In this document: in pieces, positions 42,302 to 50,831 of the stretch
Numbering within the stretch: position 1 is the first letter of the stretch
How the letters are laid out: each line of letters starts with the position of its first letter
Source of the DNA: JAUVKT01 sp942491535
GTDB taxonomy: Bacteria; Bacteroidota; Bacteroidia; Bacteroidales; VadinHA17
Assembly: GCA_942491535.1 (NCBI GenBank)
Contig: CALOBV010000006.1
Span: forward strand, 124,001-188,000
Direction of reading: 5' to 3'
DNA length: 64,000 bases
Notes under the pieces: generated by a model
The model's database searches: none
What the model saw: the letters and a program-made list of their open reading frames with translations, nothing else
Told to the model about the DNA's origin: nothing
Translations under genes and position numbers: made by a program

Positions 42302-42817
42302 CTAGCCGTTAAAAACTTTATCAAGACTCACGCCTCTATGGTCTGCTACAGTAACTGCATCGCGGAGTTCGAGAAGTGCTTCGAATGTTGCTTTTACCAG
42401 GTTATGAGGATTGGATGAACCCTTGCTCTTGGCAAGAACATTTTTAATCCCAACACTCTCCAGAACGGCACGCATAGCACCACCTGCCTTAACACCTGTT
42501 CCTTCTGATGCAGGCTTAATAAATACCTCGGCACCACCATATTTGGCAAGTTGCTCATGAGGAATTGTACCATTAACTACAGGCACTTTTATCAGGTTTT
42601 TCTTAGCATCTTCAACACCCTTGGCGATAGCTGTAGTAACTTCATTTGCCTTACCCAGTCCGTGGCCAACGATTCCATCTTCATTTCCCACAACCACTAT
42701 GGCTGAGAAACTAAATGTTCGCCCCCCCTTTGTTACCTTGGTAACTCTCTGTATACTAACGAGCCTGTCTTTAAGCTCAAGGTCGATAGTCTTTACATTT
42801 CTAACATCTTTATTCAT
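42302..42817 (-). CDS. rpsE: 30S ribosomal protein uS5
   Basis: The protein has 171 residues. A double-stranded-RNA-binding-like N-terminal domain has VTKVTKGGRTFSFSAIVVVG. The C-terminal domain has GTGVKAGGAMRAVLESVGI. It lines the mRNA entry channel and affects decoding accuracy. Confidence 0.97.
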   Translation of the reverse strand: MNKDVRNVKTIDLELKDRLVSIQRVTKVTKGGRTFSFSAIVVVGNEDGIVGHGLGKANEVTTAIAKGVEDAKKNLIKVPVVNGTIPHEQLAKYGGAEVFIKPASEGTGVKAGGAMRAVLESVGIKNVLAKSKGSSNPHNLVKATFEALLELRDAVTVADHRGVSLDKVFNG

Positions 42818-42823
42818 AATGCA

Positions 42824-43183
42824 TTAGAATTTTAAACCGCCTTCGCGGGCAGCATCTGCCAATGATTTAACTCTTCCATGGTACTTATATCCACCTCTAT
42901 CGAAAACCACATTCTGAATACCTTTCTCCTTACATTTTTCTGCAATAAGTTTTCCAACCTTTGCAGCCTGTTCGGTCTTTTTGGCTTTCTCTTTCCCCGT
43001 TACACTCTTCTCTCTTGATGAAGCTGCAGCAAGGGTTTTTCTAGAGTTATCGTCTATAATCTGCACATATACCTGAGTATTACTACGGAATACAGCAAGT
43101 CTCGGACGATCGGCAGTACCTTCTAATTTCTTACGGATCCTTCTTCTGATCCTTGTTCTTCTATCTGTTTTTGATAAGGCCAT
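42824..43183 (-). CDS. rplR: 50S ribosomal protein uL18
   Basis: The protein has 119 residues. A basic N terminus (TDRRTRIRRRIRKKLEG) precedes RPRLAVFRSNTQVYVQIIDD. It binds 5S rRNA with uL5. FDRGGYKYHGRVKSLADAAREGG is the conserved end. Confidence 0.97.
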   Translation of the reverse strand: MALSKTDRRTRIRRRIRKKLEGTADRPRLAVFRSNTQVYVQIIDDNSRKTLAAASSREKSVTGKEKAKKTEQAAKVGKLIAEKCKEKGIQNVVFDRGGYKYHGRVKSLADAAREGGLKF

Positions 43184-43200
43184 CTTTTCAAATTTTAATA

Positions 43201-43755
43201 TTAAACACTTGCTGATTTACCTGCTTTTCTCCTGAGCTGCTCACCAACAAACTTAACACCCTTACCTTTATATGGCTCAGGCGGACGAAGGGATCTTATC
43301 TTCGCAGCCACGTGACCTATTAATTGCTTATCGATACTTGTGAGGGTAACGATAGGATTCTGACGTCTTTCTGTTCTAGTTTCAACTATTACCTCAGCAG
43401 GCAGCTCGATAATAATATCGTGAGAATATCCGAGGCTAAGCTCAAGTTGCTGTCCTTTTGCTTCTGCCCTGTATCCAACCCCGACAAGTTCGAGTTCCTT
43501 CTTATAACCCTCAGATACTCCAACTACAGTATTATTAATAAGAGCCCTGTACAGACCATGCAGTGATTTATGTTTCTTGGATTCACTGGATCTTGATAGT
43601 TCGAGTGTATTCTCTTTCATTTCCACCTTGATCTCAGGATTAACCTGAACACTCAGTTCACCAAGGGGACCTTTTACACTTACCAGGTTGGCATCAGAAA
43701 TATCTACTGATACTCCGGCTGGCAGGCTTATAGGTAAATTTCCTATTCTTGACAT
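43201..43755 (-). CDS. rplF: 50S ribosomal protein uL6
   Basis: The protein has 184 residues, two repeated domains. MSRIGNLPISLPAGVSV begins it; the second domain carries GVGYRAEAKG and the C-terminal PPEPYKGKGVKFVGE, which lies near the GTPase-factor binding site. Confidence 0.97.
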   Translation of the reverse strand: MSRIGNLPISLPAGVSVDISDANLVSVKGPLGELSVQVNPEIKVEMKENTLELSRSSESKKHKSLHGLYRALINNTVVGVSEGYKKELELVGVGYRAEAKGQQLELSLGYSHDIIIELPAEVIVETRTERRQNPIVTLTSIDKQLIGHVAAKIRSLRPPEPYKGKGVKFVGEQLRRKAGKSASV

Positions 43756-43774
43756 TTACTATTCCTCCTCCTTA

Positions 43775-44170
43775 TTAGTAGACATAACATAATACTTCTC
43801 CACCGATTTTAAGCTTTCTTGCTTCCTTTTCGGTCATCACACCCTGAGATGTGGATATAATAGCTACTCCCAGTCCGTTAAGCACCCTTGGAAGCTCATC
43901 TGCTCCGGCATACTTTCGTAGTCCTGGGCGAGAAGTTCTTTCTATTGATTTTATAGCGGGCACTTTACTTTTGGGATGATACTTAAGGGCTATCTTAATA
44001 GTTCCCTGCACCTTGTCATCAATAAACTTATAGCTAAGGATATAACCCTTATCGTATAATATTTTCGTGATGTCCTTCTTCAGATTTGATGCAGGAATTT
44101 CAACTACCTTATGACCCGCAATGATAGCATTCCTTATTCTGGTTAGAAAATCTGCAATTGGATCAGTCAT
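43775..44170 (-). CDS. rpsH: 30S ribosomal protein uS8
   Basis: The protein has 131 residues. It starts TDPIADFLTRIRNAI; the conserved C-terminal ISTSQGVMTEKEARKLKIGGE binds the central 16S domain. In E. coli it is the repressor of the spc operon. Confidence 0.97.
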   Translation of the reverse strand: MTDPIADFLTRIRNAIIAGHKVVEIPASNLKKDITKILYDKGYILSYKFIDDKVQGTIKIALKYHPKSKVPAIKSIERTSRPGLRKYAGADELPRVLNGLGVAIISTSQGVMTEKEARKLKIGGEVLCYVY

Positions 44171-44201
44171 TTTTATCTTTTCTTAATTATTTATTTAACA
44201 A

Positions 44202-44471
44202 TTACCAGCTTGCCTTTTTAACACCTGGTATAAGACCTTGTGATGCCATCTCCCTGAAGGTGATACGACTCACACCGAACTGCCTCATATAACCTCTTGG
44301 CCTGCCAGTAAGTTTGCAACGATTGTGCAGTCTGATAGGATTTGAGTTTCTTGGAAGGCGGCTTAGCCCTACATAATCGCCCTCAGCTTTAAGCTGTGCT
44401 CTCTTCGCTTCATACTTTTTTATAAGTCTGGCGCGTTTAATTTCACGGGCTTTCATGGATTCTTTAGCCAT
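44202..44471 (-). CDS. rpsN: 30S ribosomal protein uS14 (zinc-free type)
   Basis: The protein has 89 residues, the long form without CxxC motifs. Conserved are RNSNPIRLHNRCKLTGRPRG and FGVSRITFREMASQGLIPG. It contacts the head of the 30S subunit near uS3 and uS10. Confidence 0.96.
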   Translation of the reverse strand: MAKESMKAREIKRARLIKKYEAKRAQLKAEGDYVGLSRLPRNSNPIRLHNRCKLTGRPRGYMRQFGVSRITFREMASQGLIPGVKKASW

Positions 44472-44476
44472 ACTAT

Positions 44477-45028
44477 TTAATTTTTAATGTTTTTAAAAGG
44501 TAAACCAAAGTGCTTAAGCAGTGCAAAAGCTTCCTCGTCTGTATCTGCAGAAGTAACAAAAGTGATCTGCAAACCCATAATCTTCATAATCTTGTCGATA
44601 TCGATCTCCGAAAAAATAATCTGTTCGGTAATACCCAGAGTATAGTTTCCGTGTCCGTCAAGTTTATTGCTTATCCCCTTGAAGTCGCGAATACGTGGAA
44701 GAGCAACAGATATCAGTCGTTCAAGGAATTCATACATTTTCTCCCTTCTCAGTGTTGTTGTAACACCAATGGGCATTCCTTTTCTTAGCTTGAAGTTTGA
44801 AATATCCTTGGTTGATATAGTCTGTACCGCTTTTTGTCCGGCGATATCAGTAAGCTCCTTCTCACCAACCTCAATAAGTTTCTTATCTGCAATAGCCTGT
44901 CCTAACCCTTGGTTGAGTACTATCTTCTTCAACCGGGGAACCTGCATTACTGAGCTATAGTTAAACTCCTTCATAAGTGCAGGGACAATCTCGTTTTTAT
45001 ACTTTGTTTCTAAAGCAGGTCTATACAT
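44477..45028 (-). CDS. rplE: 50S ribosomal protein uL5
   Basis: The protein has 183 residues. KIVLNQGLGQAIADKK and TLRREKMYEFLERLISVALPR are the family landmarks, followed by NYTLGITEQIIF. It binds 5S rRNA and bridges to uS13. The start shares one base with the rplX stop. Confidence 0.97.
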   Translation of the reverse strand: MYRPALETKYKNEIVPALMKEFNYSSVMQVPRLKKIVLNQGLGQAIADKKLIEVGEKELTDIAGQKAVQTISTKDISNFKLRKGMPIGVTTTLRREKMYEFLERLISVALPRIRDFKGISNKLDGHGNYTLGITEQIIFSEIDIDKIMKIMGLQITFVTSADTDEEAFALLKHFGLPFKNIKN

Positions 45029-45351
45029 TACTTGATCTCCTCTCCTGATTTTTTTGAATAACGAACTAATTTATTCTTGCTGTTCAGTCTCCTTCCAATA
45101 CGGGTAGGTCCTCCTGAAGCCGGATCCACCAGTTGCAAGTTTGAAATATGAACTGCGGCCTCCTTCTTAATGATTCCACCCTGGGGGCTCTGAGCATTTG
45201 GCTTGGTATGTTTTGATACCATATTTACACCTTCAACTATCGCCCTGCTCTTATCCCTGTCTACCTCCAGAACACGACCCTGCTGGCCTTTGGATTCACC
45301 GGTTATAACAATAACGGTATCTCCTTTTTTGATATGTAATTTTTTCTTCAT
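45028..45351 (-). CDS. rplX: 50S ribosomal protein uL24
   Basis: The protein has 107 residues. A KOW motif is near the start (KKGDTVIVITGESKGQQGRVLEVD). It is an early assembly initiator at the 50S exit-tunnel side. Confidence 0.96.
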   Translation of the reverse strand: MKKKLHIKKGDTVIVITGESKGQQGRVLEVDRDKSRAIVEGVNMVSKHTKPNAQSPQGGIIKKEAAVHISNLQLVDPASGGPTRIGRRLNSKNKLVRYSKKSGEEIK

Positions 45352-45370
45352 CTGTCTCGTTTTCTAATCA

Positions 45371-45736
45371 TTATAACACTTCAGGTGCCAGTGATACAAT
45401 TTTCATATAATTTTCACGTAACTCCCTGGCTACAGGTCCGAAAATACGTGTTCCACGTACTTCGTCAGCCTGGTTAAGGAGCACCACGGCATTATCGTCG
45501 AAACGAATATATGAACCGTCTGCCCTACGAATCTCTTTTTTGGTCCGTACTACCACAGCCCTGGTTACCATACCCTTTTTAGCTTCGCCCGATGGAAGTG
45601 CACTTTTTACAGTACAAACGACCTTATCGCCAACAGAGGCGTATCTTTTTTTACTACCTCCAAGCACTCTGATTACCAGAACTTCTTTTGCCCCGGTATT
45701 GTCAGCTACTGCCAATCTACTTTCCTGCTGTACCAT
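45371..45736 (-). CDS. rplN: 50S ribosomal protein uL14
   Basis: The protein has 121 residues. It has MVQQESRLAVADNTGAKE, VVVRTKKEIRRADGSYIRFD and GTRIFGPVARELRE. It is at the subunit interface, where ribosome silencing factors also dock. Confidence 0.97.
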   Translation of the reverse strand: MVQQESRLAVADNTGAKEVLVIRVLGGSKKRYASVGDKVVCTVKSALPSGEAKKGMVTRAVVVRTKKEIRRADGSYIRFDDNAVVLLNQADEVRGTRIFGPVARELRENYMKIVSLAPEVL

Positions 45737-45738
45737 GA

Positions 45739-46002
45739 TTATTTAACTCTTTCGATAATTTCTACTAATCTCCACGACTTTCTCTTACTGAGAGGCCTGG
45801 TTTCCATAATGCGCACTGTATCACCAATGTTACATGTATTCTCTTCATCGTGAGCAAGGAACTTCTTTGTCTTGTTCACAAATTTGCCATATACAGGATG
45901 TTTAACCTTCCTTTTTACGACAACAGTTATCGATTTGTCCATTTTGTTGCTTGAGACAACACCGACACGTTCTTTTCTAAGATTTCTTTCCATCGTTGAC
46001 AC
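45739..46002 (-). CDS. rpsQ: 30S ribosomal protein uS17
   Basis: The protein has 87 residues in an OB fold. Conserved pieces are SSNKMDKSITVVVKRKVKHP and VRIMETRPLSKRKSWRLVEI. The start codon overlaps the rpmC stop by one base. Confidence 0.96.
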   Translation of the reverse strand: MSTMERNLRKERVGVVSSNKMDKSITVVVKRKVKHPVYGKFVNKTKKFLAHDEENTCNIGDTVRIMETRPLSKRKSWRLVEIIERVK

Positions 46003-46208
46003 TAGCTATTTTGTTTTTCATTCGACTCTCTGTGACGAAGTTCTGTCATCAATCGTGCAATAACCTTTCTCGAGGTCTTAATAATATTAGGATTATCGAG
46101 GGGAGAGATTGCATGATTGAGCTTTAAGCGAACAAGAGCAGTCTTCTCGTTGTCGATTCTTTCCAGGAGTTCCTGGGTTGATAGTTCCCTTATTTCTGAA
46201 GATTTCAT
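46002..46208 (-). CDS. rpmC: 50S ribosomal protein uL29
   Basis: The protein has 68 residues in a two-helix hairpin. MKSSEIRELSTQELLERI begins it and KTSRKVIARLMTELRHRE closes it. It sits by the tunnel exit. Confidence 0.95.
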   Translation of the reverse strand: MKSSEIRELSTQELLERIDNEKTALVRLKLNHAISPLDNPNIIKTSRKVIARLMTELRHRESNEKQNS

Positions 46209-46220
46209 TTCGCTACACTA

Positions 46221-46643
46221 TTATTCTTGAACATAATCACGCCTTACCATAAATTTTGTTTTGATAGGCAGTTTCTGTGATCCCAGACGAAGAGCTTCTT
46301 TTGCCACTTCATATGGAACTCCTTCAATCTCAACCAGAATACGGCCGGGTGTTACCGGTGCAACAAAACCTTCGGGGGCACCTTTACCTTTACCCATACG
46401 AACTTCAGCAGGCTTCTTTGTAATCGGCTTGTCGGGGAATATCCTAATCCACATTTGTCCTTCACGTTTCATATGACGAACAATTGCCTGACGAGCAGCC
46501 TCGATTTGCCTACCTGTAATCCAGGTGGTTCCCAGTCCCTTAATTGCAAAGGTTCCGAAAGCAATCTGGTTTCCTCTTTCGGCATTTCCCTTCATCTTGC
46601 CTTTCTGACGTTTTCTGTATTTAGTCTTTTTCGGTTGTAACAT
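46221..46643 (-). CDS. rplP: 50S ribosomal protein uL16
   Basis: The protein has 140 residues. KYRKRQKGKMKGNAERG, then WITGRQIEAARQAIVRHMKR and FPDKPITKKPAEVRMGKGKG are characteristic. It shapes the A-site tRNA binding region of the 50S. Confidence 0.97.
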   Translation of the reverse strand: MLQPKKTKYRKRQKGKMKGNAERGNQIAFGTFAIKGLGTTWITGRQIEAARQAIVRHMKREGQMWIRIFPDKPITKKPAEVRMGKGKGAPEGFVAPVTPGRILVEIEGVPYEVAKEALRLGSQKLPIKTKFMVRRDYVQE

Positions 46644-46667
46644 CTTTCAGTAAATTATTGAATTTTA

Positions 46668-47381
46668 CTAATTGGGGTTATTCCTTTTCTTCCTCATCTG
46701 TCTTCCGCCTCCGCCTTTCTGTGTTTTCACAGTCAGATCCGGAGCAAGATCTCTTTTTCCGAAAACCTCGCCATTGCAGATCCACACCTTAATACCTACA
46801 AGTCCAACTTTCGTAAGAGCTTCAGCCAATGCGTAATCTATGTCGGCACGGAAAGTATGAAGTGGAATTCTTCCCTCTTTATAAGTTTCGCTTCTCGCCA
46901 TTTCGGCACCACCCAGTCGGCCTGAAATCAGAACCTTAATTCCTTCGGCACCCATTCTCATTGTTGAGGCAATAGACATCTTAATTGCTCTCCGGTAAGA
47001 AATCTTACCTTCAACCTGGCGAGCTATATTATTAGCAACAATTGTTGCATCGAGTTCAGGACGTTTTACCTCGAAAATATTGATCTGAACTTCTTTCTTT
47101 GTTATCTTCTTAAGCTCCTCTTTAAGCTTATCAACCTCCTGTCCGCCTTTTCCAATAATGATACCAGGTCGTGCGGTCTTAACAGTAACTGTTATAAGCT
47201 TGAGTGTTCTCTCAATAATAATCTTTGAGATACTGGCTTTGGCAAGCCTTGCATTGAGATATTCTCGTATTTGGGAGTCTTCAACCAGTTTGCCGGAAAA
47301 ATCTTTTCCGCCATACCAGTTAGAGTCCCATCCCTTAATAATGCCTAACCTGTTACCTATCGGATTAACTTTTTGTCCCAT
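46668..47381 (-). CDS. rpsC: 30S ribosomal protein uS3
   Basis: The protein has 237 residues. It starts MGQKVNPIGNRLGIIKGWDS. A type II KH domain carries the GxxG loop (IIIGKGGQEVDKL). The C-terminal domain has SGRLGGAEMARSE. It forms part of the mRNA entry helicase site. Confidence 0.97.
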   Translation of the reverse strand: MGQKVNPIGNRLGIIKGWDSNWYGGKDFSGKLVEDSQIREYLNARLAKASISKIIIERTLKLITVTVKTARPGIIIGKGGQEVDKLKEELKKITKKEVQINIFEVKRPELDATIVANNIARQVEGKISYRRAIKMSIASTMRMGAEGIKVLISGRLGGAEMARSETYKEGRIPLHTFRADIDYALAEALTKVGLVGIKVWICNGEVFGKRDLAPDLTVKTQKGGGGRQMRKKRNNPN

Positions 47382-47386
47382 CTATC

Positions 47387-47812
47387 TTATTTTGATGTGT
47401 TATCAACTTCAACTTCCTTACTAATACTATCCAGAATAAGTGTTACATGATTAGACCTCTTTCTAATCCTGTATGCACGTCCCTGCGGAGCTGTTTGTAA
47501 TCTCCTAAGTGTACGACCCTGGTTAACAAAGGCCTCTTTAACATATAGATTACTATCCTCGATCCGGACTCCTTCATTCTTAGCCTGCCAGTTTGCAATA
47601 GCAGAAAGGAGGAGTTTTTCTACTCCTCTGGAAGCTTCTTTTGAGCTAAACTTGAGAAGATCAAGCGCCCTGTTTACTTCCATTCCTTTAATCATATCAG
47701 TAACAAGCCTCATTTTACGCGGAGAGGTCGGACAGTTATTTAAAACTGCCTGGTAAGTTTTAAGCTTTTCCTCTTTCCTCTTTGCGGCTGTATTTCTTTT
47801 TCTTGCACCCAT
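47387..47812 (-). CDS. rplV: 50S ribosomal protein uL22
   Basis: The protein has 141 residues, with SPRKMRLVTDMIKGMEVNRA and the tunnel-lining beta hairpin near AFVNQGRTLRRLQTAPQGRA. The charged head and tail are slightly longer than in E. coli. Confidence 0.96.
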   Translation of the reverse strand: MGARKRNTAAKRKEEKLKTYQAVLNNCPTSPRKMRLVTDMIKGMEVNRALDLLKFSSKEASRGVEKLLLSAIANWQAKNEGVRIEDSNLYVKEAFVNQGRTLRRLQTAPQGRAYRIRKRSNHVTLILDSISKEVEVDNTSK

Positions 47813-47841
47813 TTGTCAGGATATTTTCAAATCGTTAACTA

Positions 47842-48108
47842 TTACTTTTGCTTACCACCGTGACTCCTGAAAGTACGTGTTGGGGCAAATTCTCCAAGTT
47901 TATGACCAACCATATTCTCGGTAACATAAACAGGAATAAATTTATTTCCATTATGAACAGCAATTGTATGACCAACAAAGTCTGGAGAAATAACTGATCT
48001 TCTCGACCAGGTCTTAATTACTGTCTTCTTGTTGGAATCGTTCATCTCGAGAACTCTCTTCTCAAGTTTAAAATCTATGAACGGGCCTTTCTTAACAGAT
48101 CTACTCAT
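47842..48108 (-). CDS. rpsS: 30S ribosomal protein uS19
   Basis: The protein has 88 residues. MSRSVKKGPFIDFKLEKRV, TWSRRSVISPDFVGHTIAVH and HKLGEFAPTRTFRSH are conserved. It sits in the 30S head beside uS13. Confidence 0.97.
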   Translation of the reverse strand: MSRSVKKGPFIDFKLEKRVLEMNDSNKKTVIKTWSRRSVISPDFVGHTIAVHNGNKFIPVYVTENMVGHKLGEFAPTRTFRSHGGKQK

Positions 48109-48117
48109 TGTAACTTC

Positions 48118-48942
48118 TTATTTTTTCCTCTTTTCAACAATGTACCTATCAGAGTATTTCTTTTTACTCCTTGTCTTATACCCCTTTGCAGGAAGACCGG
48201 TACGTGATCTTGGATGTCCTCCAGATGCGCGACCTTCACCACCACCCATTGGGTGATCAACAGGGTTCATTGCAACACCTCTGGTACGAGGTCTACGACC
48301 TTTCCAGCGTGATCTTCCAGCCTTACCTGAACGCTCCAGGCTATGGTCTGGATTAGATACTGTACCTATAGTTGCCCTGCATGTAACCAGAACCATCCTG
48401 GTCTCACCTGAAGGGAGCTTAATTGTTGCATATTTCCCTTCGCGAGCAACAACCTGAGCATATGATCCTGCACTACGCGCAAGAGCACCACCTTTACCGG
48501 GCTTAAGCTCAATATTGTGAACTACGGTACCAAGCGGAATATCTGCAAGGAAGAGTGCGTTGCCAACTTCAGGAGCGACTCCTTTACCCGACTCAACTAC
48601 CTGACCAACCTTTATTCCGTTAGGTGCGATAATATATCTTTTCTCTCCATCTGCATAAACCAGAAGTGCTATCCTTGCCGAACGATTAGGATCATACTCG
48701 ATAGTTTTAACCGTTGCCTTAATACCATCCTTGGCTCTCTGGAAATCAATTACACGATATCTTCTTTTGTGACCGCCTCCCATATATCGCATTGTCATTC
48801 TGCCGCTATTGTTCCTTCCTCCGCTTTTCTTAAGCGGTCGGAGTAAGGATTTCTCCGGCTCAGTGCTTGTTATTGTATCAAACGCACTGATGATCTTGTG
48901 TCTCTGACCTGGTGTAACAGGCTTGATTTTTCTAACTGCCAT
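48118..48942 (-). CDS. rplB: 50S ribosomal protein uL2
   Basis: The protein has 274 residues. It has MRYMGGGHKRRYRVIDF, an OB and an SH3-like domain. The conserved peptidyl-transferase-near loop MNPVDHPMGGGEGRASGG contains the functionally important His. It is one of the proteins closest to the active site. Confidence 0.97.
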   Translation of the reverse strand: MAVRKIKPVTPGQRHKIISAFDTITSTEPEKSLLRPLKKSGGRNNSGRMTMRYMGGGHKRRYRVIDFQRAKDGIKATVKTIEYDPNRSARIALLVYADGEKRYIIAPNGIKVGQVVESGKGVAPEVGNALFLADIPLGTVVHNIELKPGKGGALARSAGSYAQVVAREGKYATIKLPSGETRMVLVTCRATIGTVSNPDHSLERSGKAGRSRWKGRRPRTRGVAMNPVDHPMGGGEGRASGGHPRSRTGLPAKGYKTRSKKKYSDRYIVEKRKK

Positions 48943-48947
48943 AATCT

Positions 48948-49238
48948 TTAAATATTGCTATAGAAATCAATTGTGTCTCCTTCAGCTATAGTTACAATAG
49001 CCTTCTTATAATTAGCTGTCCGACCCTTAGTCATACCCGACTTTGTAAAACGGGACTTGCTCTTACCGGCATATACCATTGTATTTACCGATTCTACAGT
49101 AACACCGTAAAGTTCCTCTACAGCATTCTTAATCTGTATTTTATTTGCATCCTTGGCAACGATAAAACCGAAACGATTACTATCCGTTCCCTGTTCGGTC
49201 ATTTTTTCCGTTACTATCGGTTTAAGTAAAATATCCAT
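48948..49238 (-). CDS. rplW: 50S ribosomal protein uL23
   Basis: The protein has 96 residues from ATG 49238 (MDILLKPIVTEKMTEQG); a longer frame from 49304 would overlap rplD. It docks trigger factor and SRP at the tunnel exit. Confidence 0.96.
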   Translation of the reverse strand: MDILLKPIVTEKMTEQGTDSNRFGFIVAKDANKIQIKNAVEELYGVTVESVNTMVYAGKSKSRFTKSGMTKGRTANYKKAIVTIAEGDTIDFYSNI

Positions 49239-49251
49239 TACTCTAAGTTTA

Positions 49252-49881
49252 CTAGTTTCCAAAATTTGCCTGCAAAACGTCAACCGCACTCTCAGTAAGT
49301 ACAAGAGTTGAAGCTTTCATAATTACGTAAGTATTTAATTCTCCGCTTGTTACAACTTCAATACCCTGCAAATTTCGAGATGACAAATATACATTTTTAT
49401 TTGTTTCCGGGAAAACAATAAGTGATTTTTTGTCTGTCAGATTAAGGTTAGCACCAACACGTGCGAGTTCCCTCGTTTTTGGTGCCTCAAAATTAAAATC
49501 TTCGAGGACAATTATATTTTTCCCTTTAGCTTTATAAGAAAGAGCCGATTTACGGGCCAGCTGCTTAACCTTCTTGTTTAGCTTAAAACCATAGTATCTG
49601 GGTCTTGGGCCGAATACTCGTCCACCGCCCCTGAAAAGAGGGTTCTTAATACTACCAAAACGAGCGGTACCTGTACCTTTCTGCCTCTTGATCTTCCTGG
49701 TACTACCGGCGATCTCTCCACGTTCTTTAGACTTATGAGTACCCTGTCTCATAGTAGCCATAAAGTGTTTGCTATCAAGATAAATAGCGTGGTCATTAGG
49801 TTCTATCGCGAAAATTGAATCTTCGAGTTTAACCTTTCTTCCGGTTTCTTTTCCTTCTATATTAACTACTGCTAATTCCAT
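49252..49881 (-). CDS. rplD: 50S ribosomal protein uL4
   Basis: The protein has 209 residues. The extended tunnel loop (STRKIKRQKGTGTARFGSIK, then GGGRVFGPRPRYY) is intact. In E. coli it also represses the S10 operon. It shares one base with the rplC stop. Confidence 0.97.
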   Translation of the reverse strand: MELAVVNIEGKETGRKVKLEDSIFAIEPNDHAIYLDSKHFMATMRQGTHKSKERGEIAGSTRKIKRQKGTGTARFGSIKNPLFRGGGRVFGPRPRYYGFKLNKKVKQLARKSALSYKAKGKNIIVLEDFNFEAPKTRELARVGANLNLTDKKSLIVFPETNKNVYLSSRNLQGIEVVTSGELNTYVIMKASTLVLTESAVDVLQANFGN

Positions 49882-50501
49882 TACTTTGTAATAATTAAGT
49901 AACCACCTTTAGGACCCGGTACTGATCCTTTTAGTATTAATAAGTTGTTTTCGGGTAATAGTTTCATAACCCTGAGGCTTATAGACATTACCTTTTCATT
50001 ACCCATACGGCCTGCCATTCTCATTCCTTTAAAAACTCTTGAAGGATAAGATGAGGCACCCAGCGAACCCGGGGCTCTCAGTCTGTTATGCTGTCCGTGT
50101 GTAGCATCGCCTACGCCCTTAAAGCCATGACGCTTAACTACGCCCTGGAAGCCCTTACCTTTAGACCATCCACGTACATCAAGCCATGTATCATCGTTGA
50201 ACAGGTCAACTGTCAGAACATCGCCAGCATTATATTTGTTTACCGGAAACCCGGTGAATTCGATCAGTTTTTTCTTCGGTGCTGTATTTGATTTATTGAA
50301 GTGGCCTTTTTCAGCTTTATTAGTATGCTTATCCTTCTTATCGTCGAAACCAAGTTGAACGGCATTATAGCCATCCTTCTCTTCTGTTTTAACCTGGGTA
50401 ATAACACACGGGCCAGCTTCAATTACAGTACAAGGAATATTCTTCCCGTTCTCATCGAAAACAGAAGTCATTCCCACTTTTTTTCCTATTAATCCTTGCA
50501 T
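49881..50501 (-). CDS. rplC: 50S ribosomal protein uL3
   Basis: The protein has 206 residues. MQGLIGKKVGMTSVFDENG starts it; the central extension toward the peptidyl-transferase centre includes HGQHNRLRAPGSLGASSYP with the Gln that is methylated in E. coli. Confidence 0.97.
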   Translation of the reverse strand: MQGLIGKKVGMTSVFDENGKNIPCTVIEAGPCVITQVKTEEKDGYNAVQLGFDDKKDKHTNKAEKGHFNKSNTAPKKKLIEFTGFPVNKYNAGDVLTVDLFNDDTWLDVRGWSKGKGFQGVVKRHGFKGVGDATHGQHNRLRAPGSLGASSYPSRVFKGMRMAGRMGNEKVMSISLRVMKLLPENNLLILKGSVPGPKGGYLIITK

Positions 50502-50522
50502 TTTTGTAACTCTTTACTGGTT

Positions 50523-50828
50523 TCACACTTTAATTTCCACTTCGACTCCACTAGGCAACTCAAGCTTCATAAGAGCATCTATTGTTTTTGGAGTTGAACT
50601 ATAAATATCCAGCAGTCTTTTATAGCTAGAAAGCTGAAACTGCTCTCTCGACTTTTTATTCACAAAAGTAGACCTGAGTACGGTAAATATTCTTTTGTGA
50701 GTCGGGAGTGGTATTGGACCACTTACAACAGCTCCTGTAGATTTTACTGTCTTGACGATTTTCTCGGCAGACTTATCTACAAGGTTATGGTCGTAAGACT
50801 TCAGTTTAATTCGAATTTTTTGACTCAT
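50523..50828 (-). CDS. rpsJ: 30S ribosomal protein uS10
   Basis: The protein has 101 residues: KIRIKLKSYDHNLVDKSAEK, GPIPLPTHKRIFTVLRSTFV and the final LPSGVEVEIKV. It sits in the 30S head; NusE function in transcription antitermination is known in E. coli. It follows fusA by 3 bp, with no tuf gene between. Confidence 0.97.
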   Translation of the reverse strand: MSQKIRIKLKSYDHNLVDKSAEKIVKTVKSTGAVVSGPIPLPTHKRIFTVLRSTFVNKKSREQFQLSSYKRLLDIYSSTPKTIDALMKLELPSGVEVEIKV

Positions 50829-50831
50829 CGC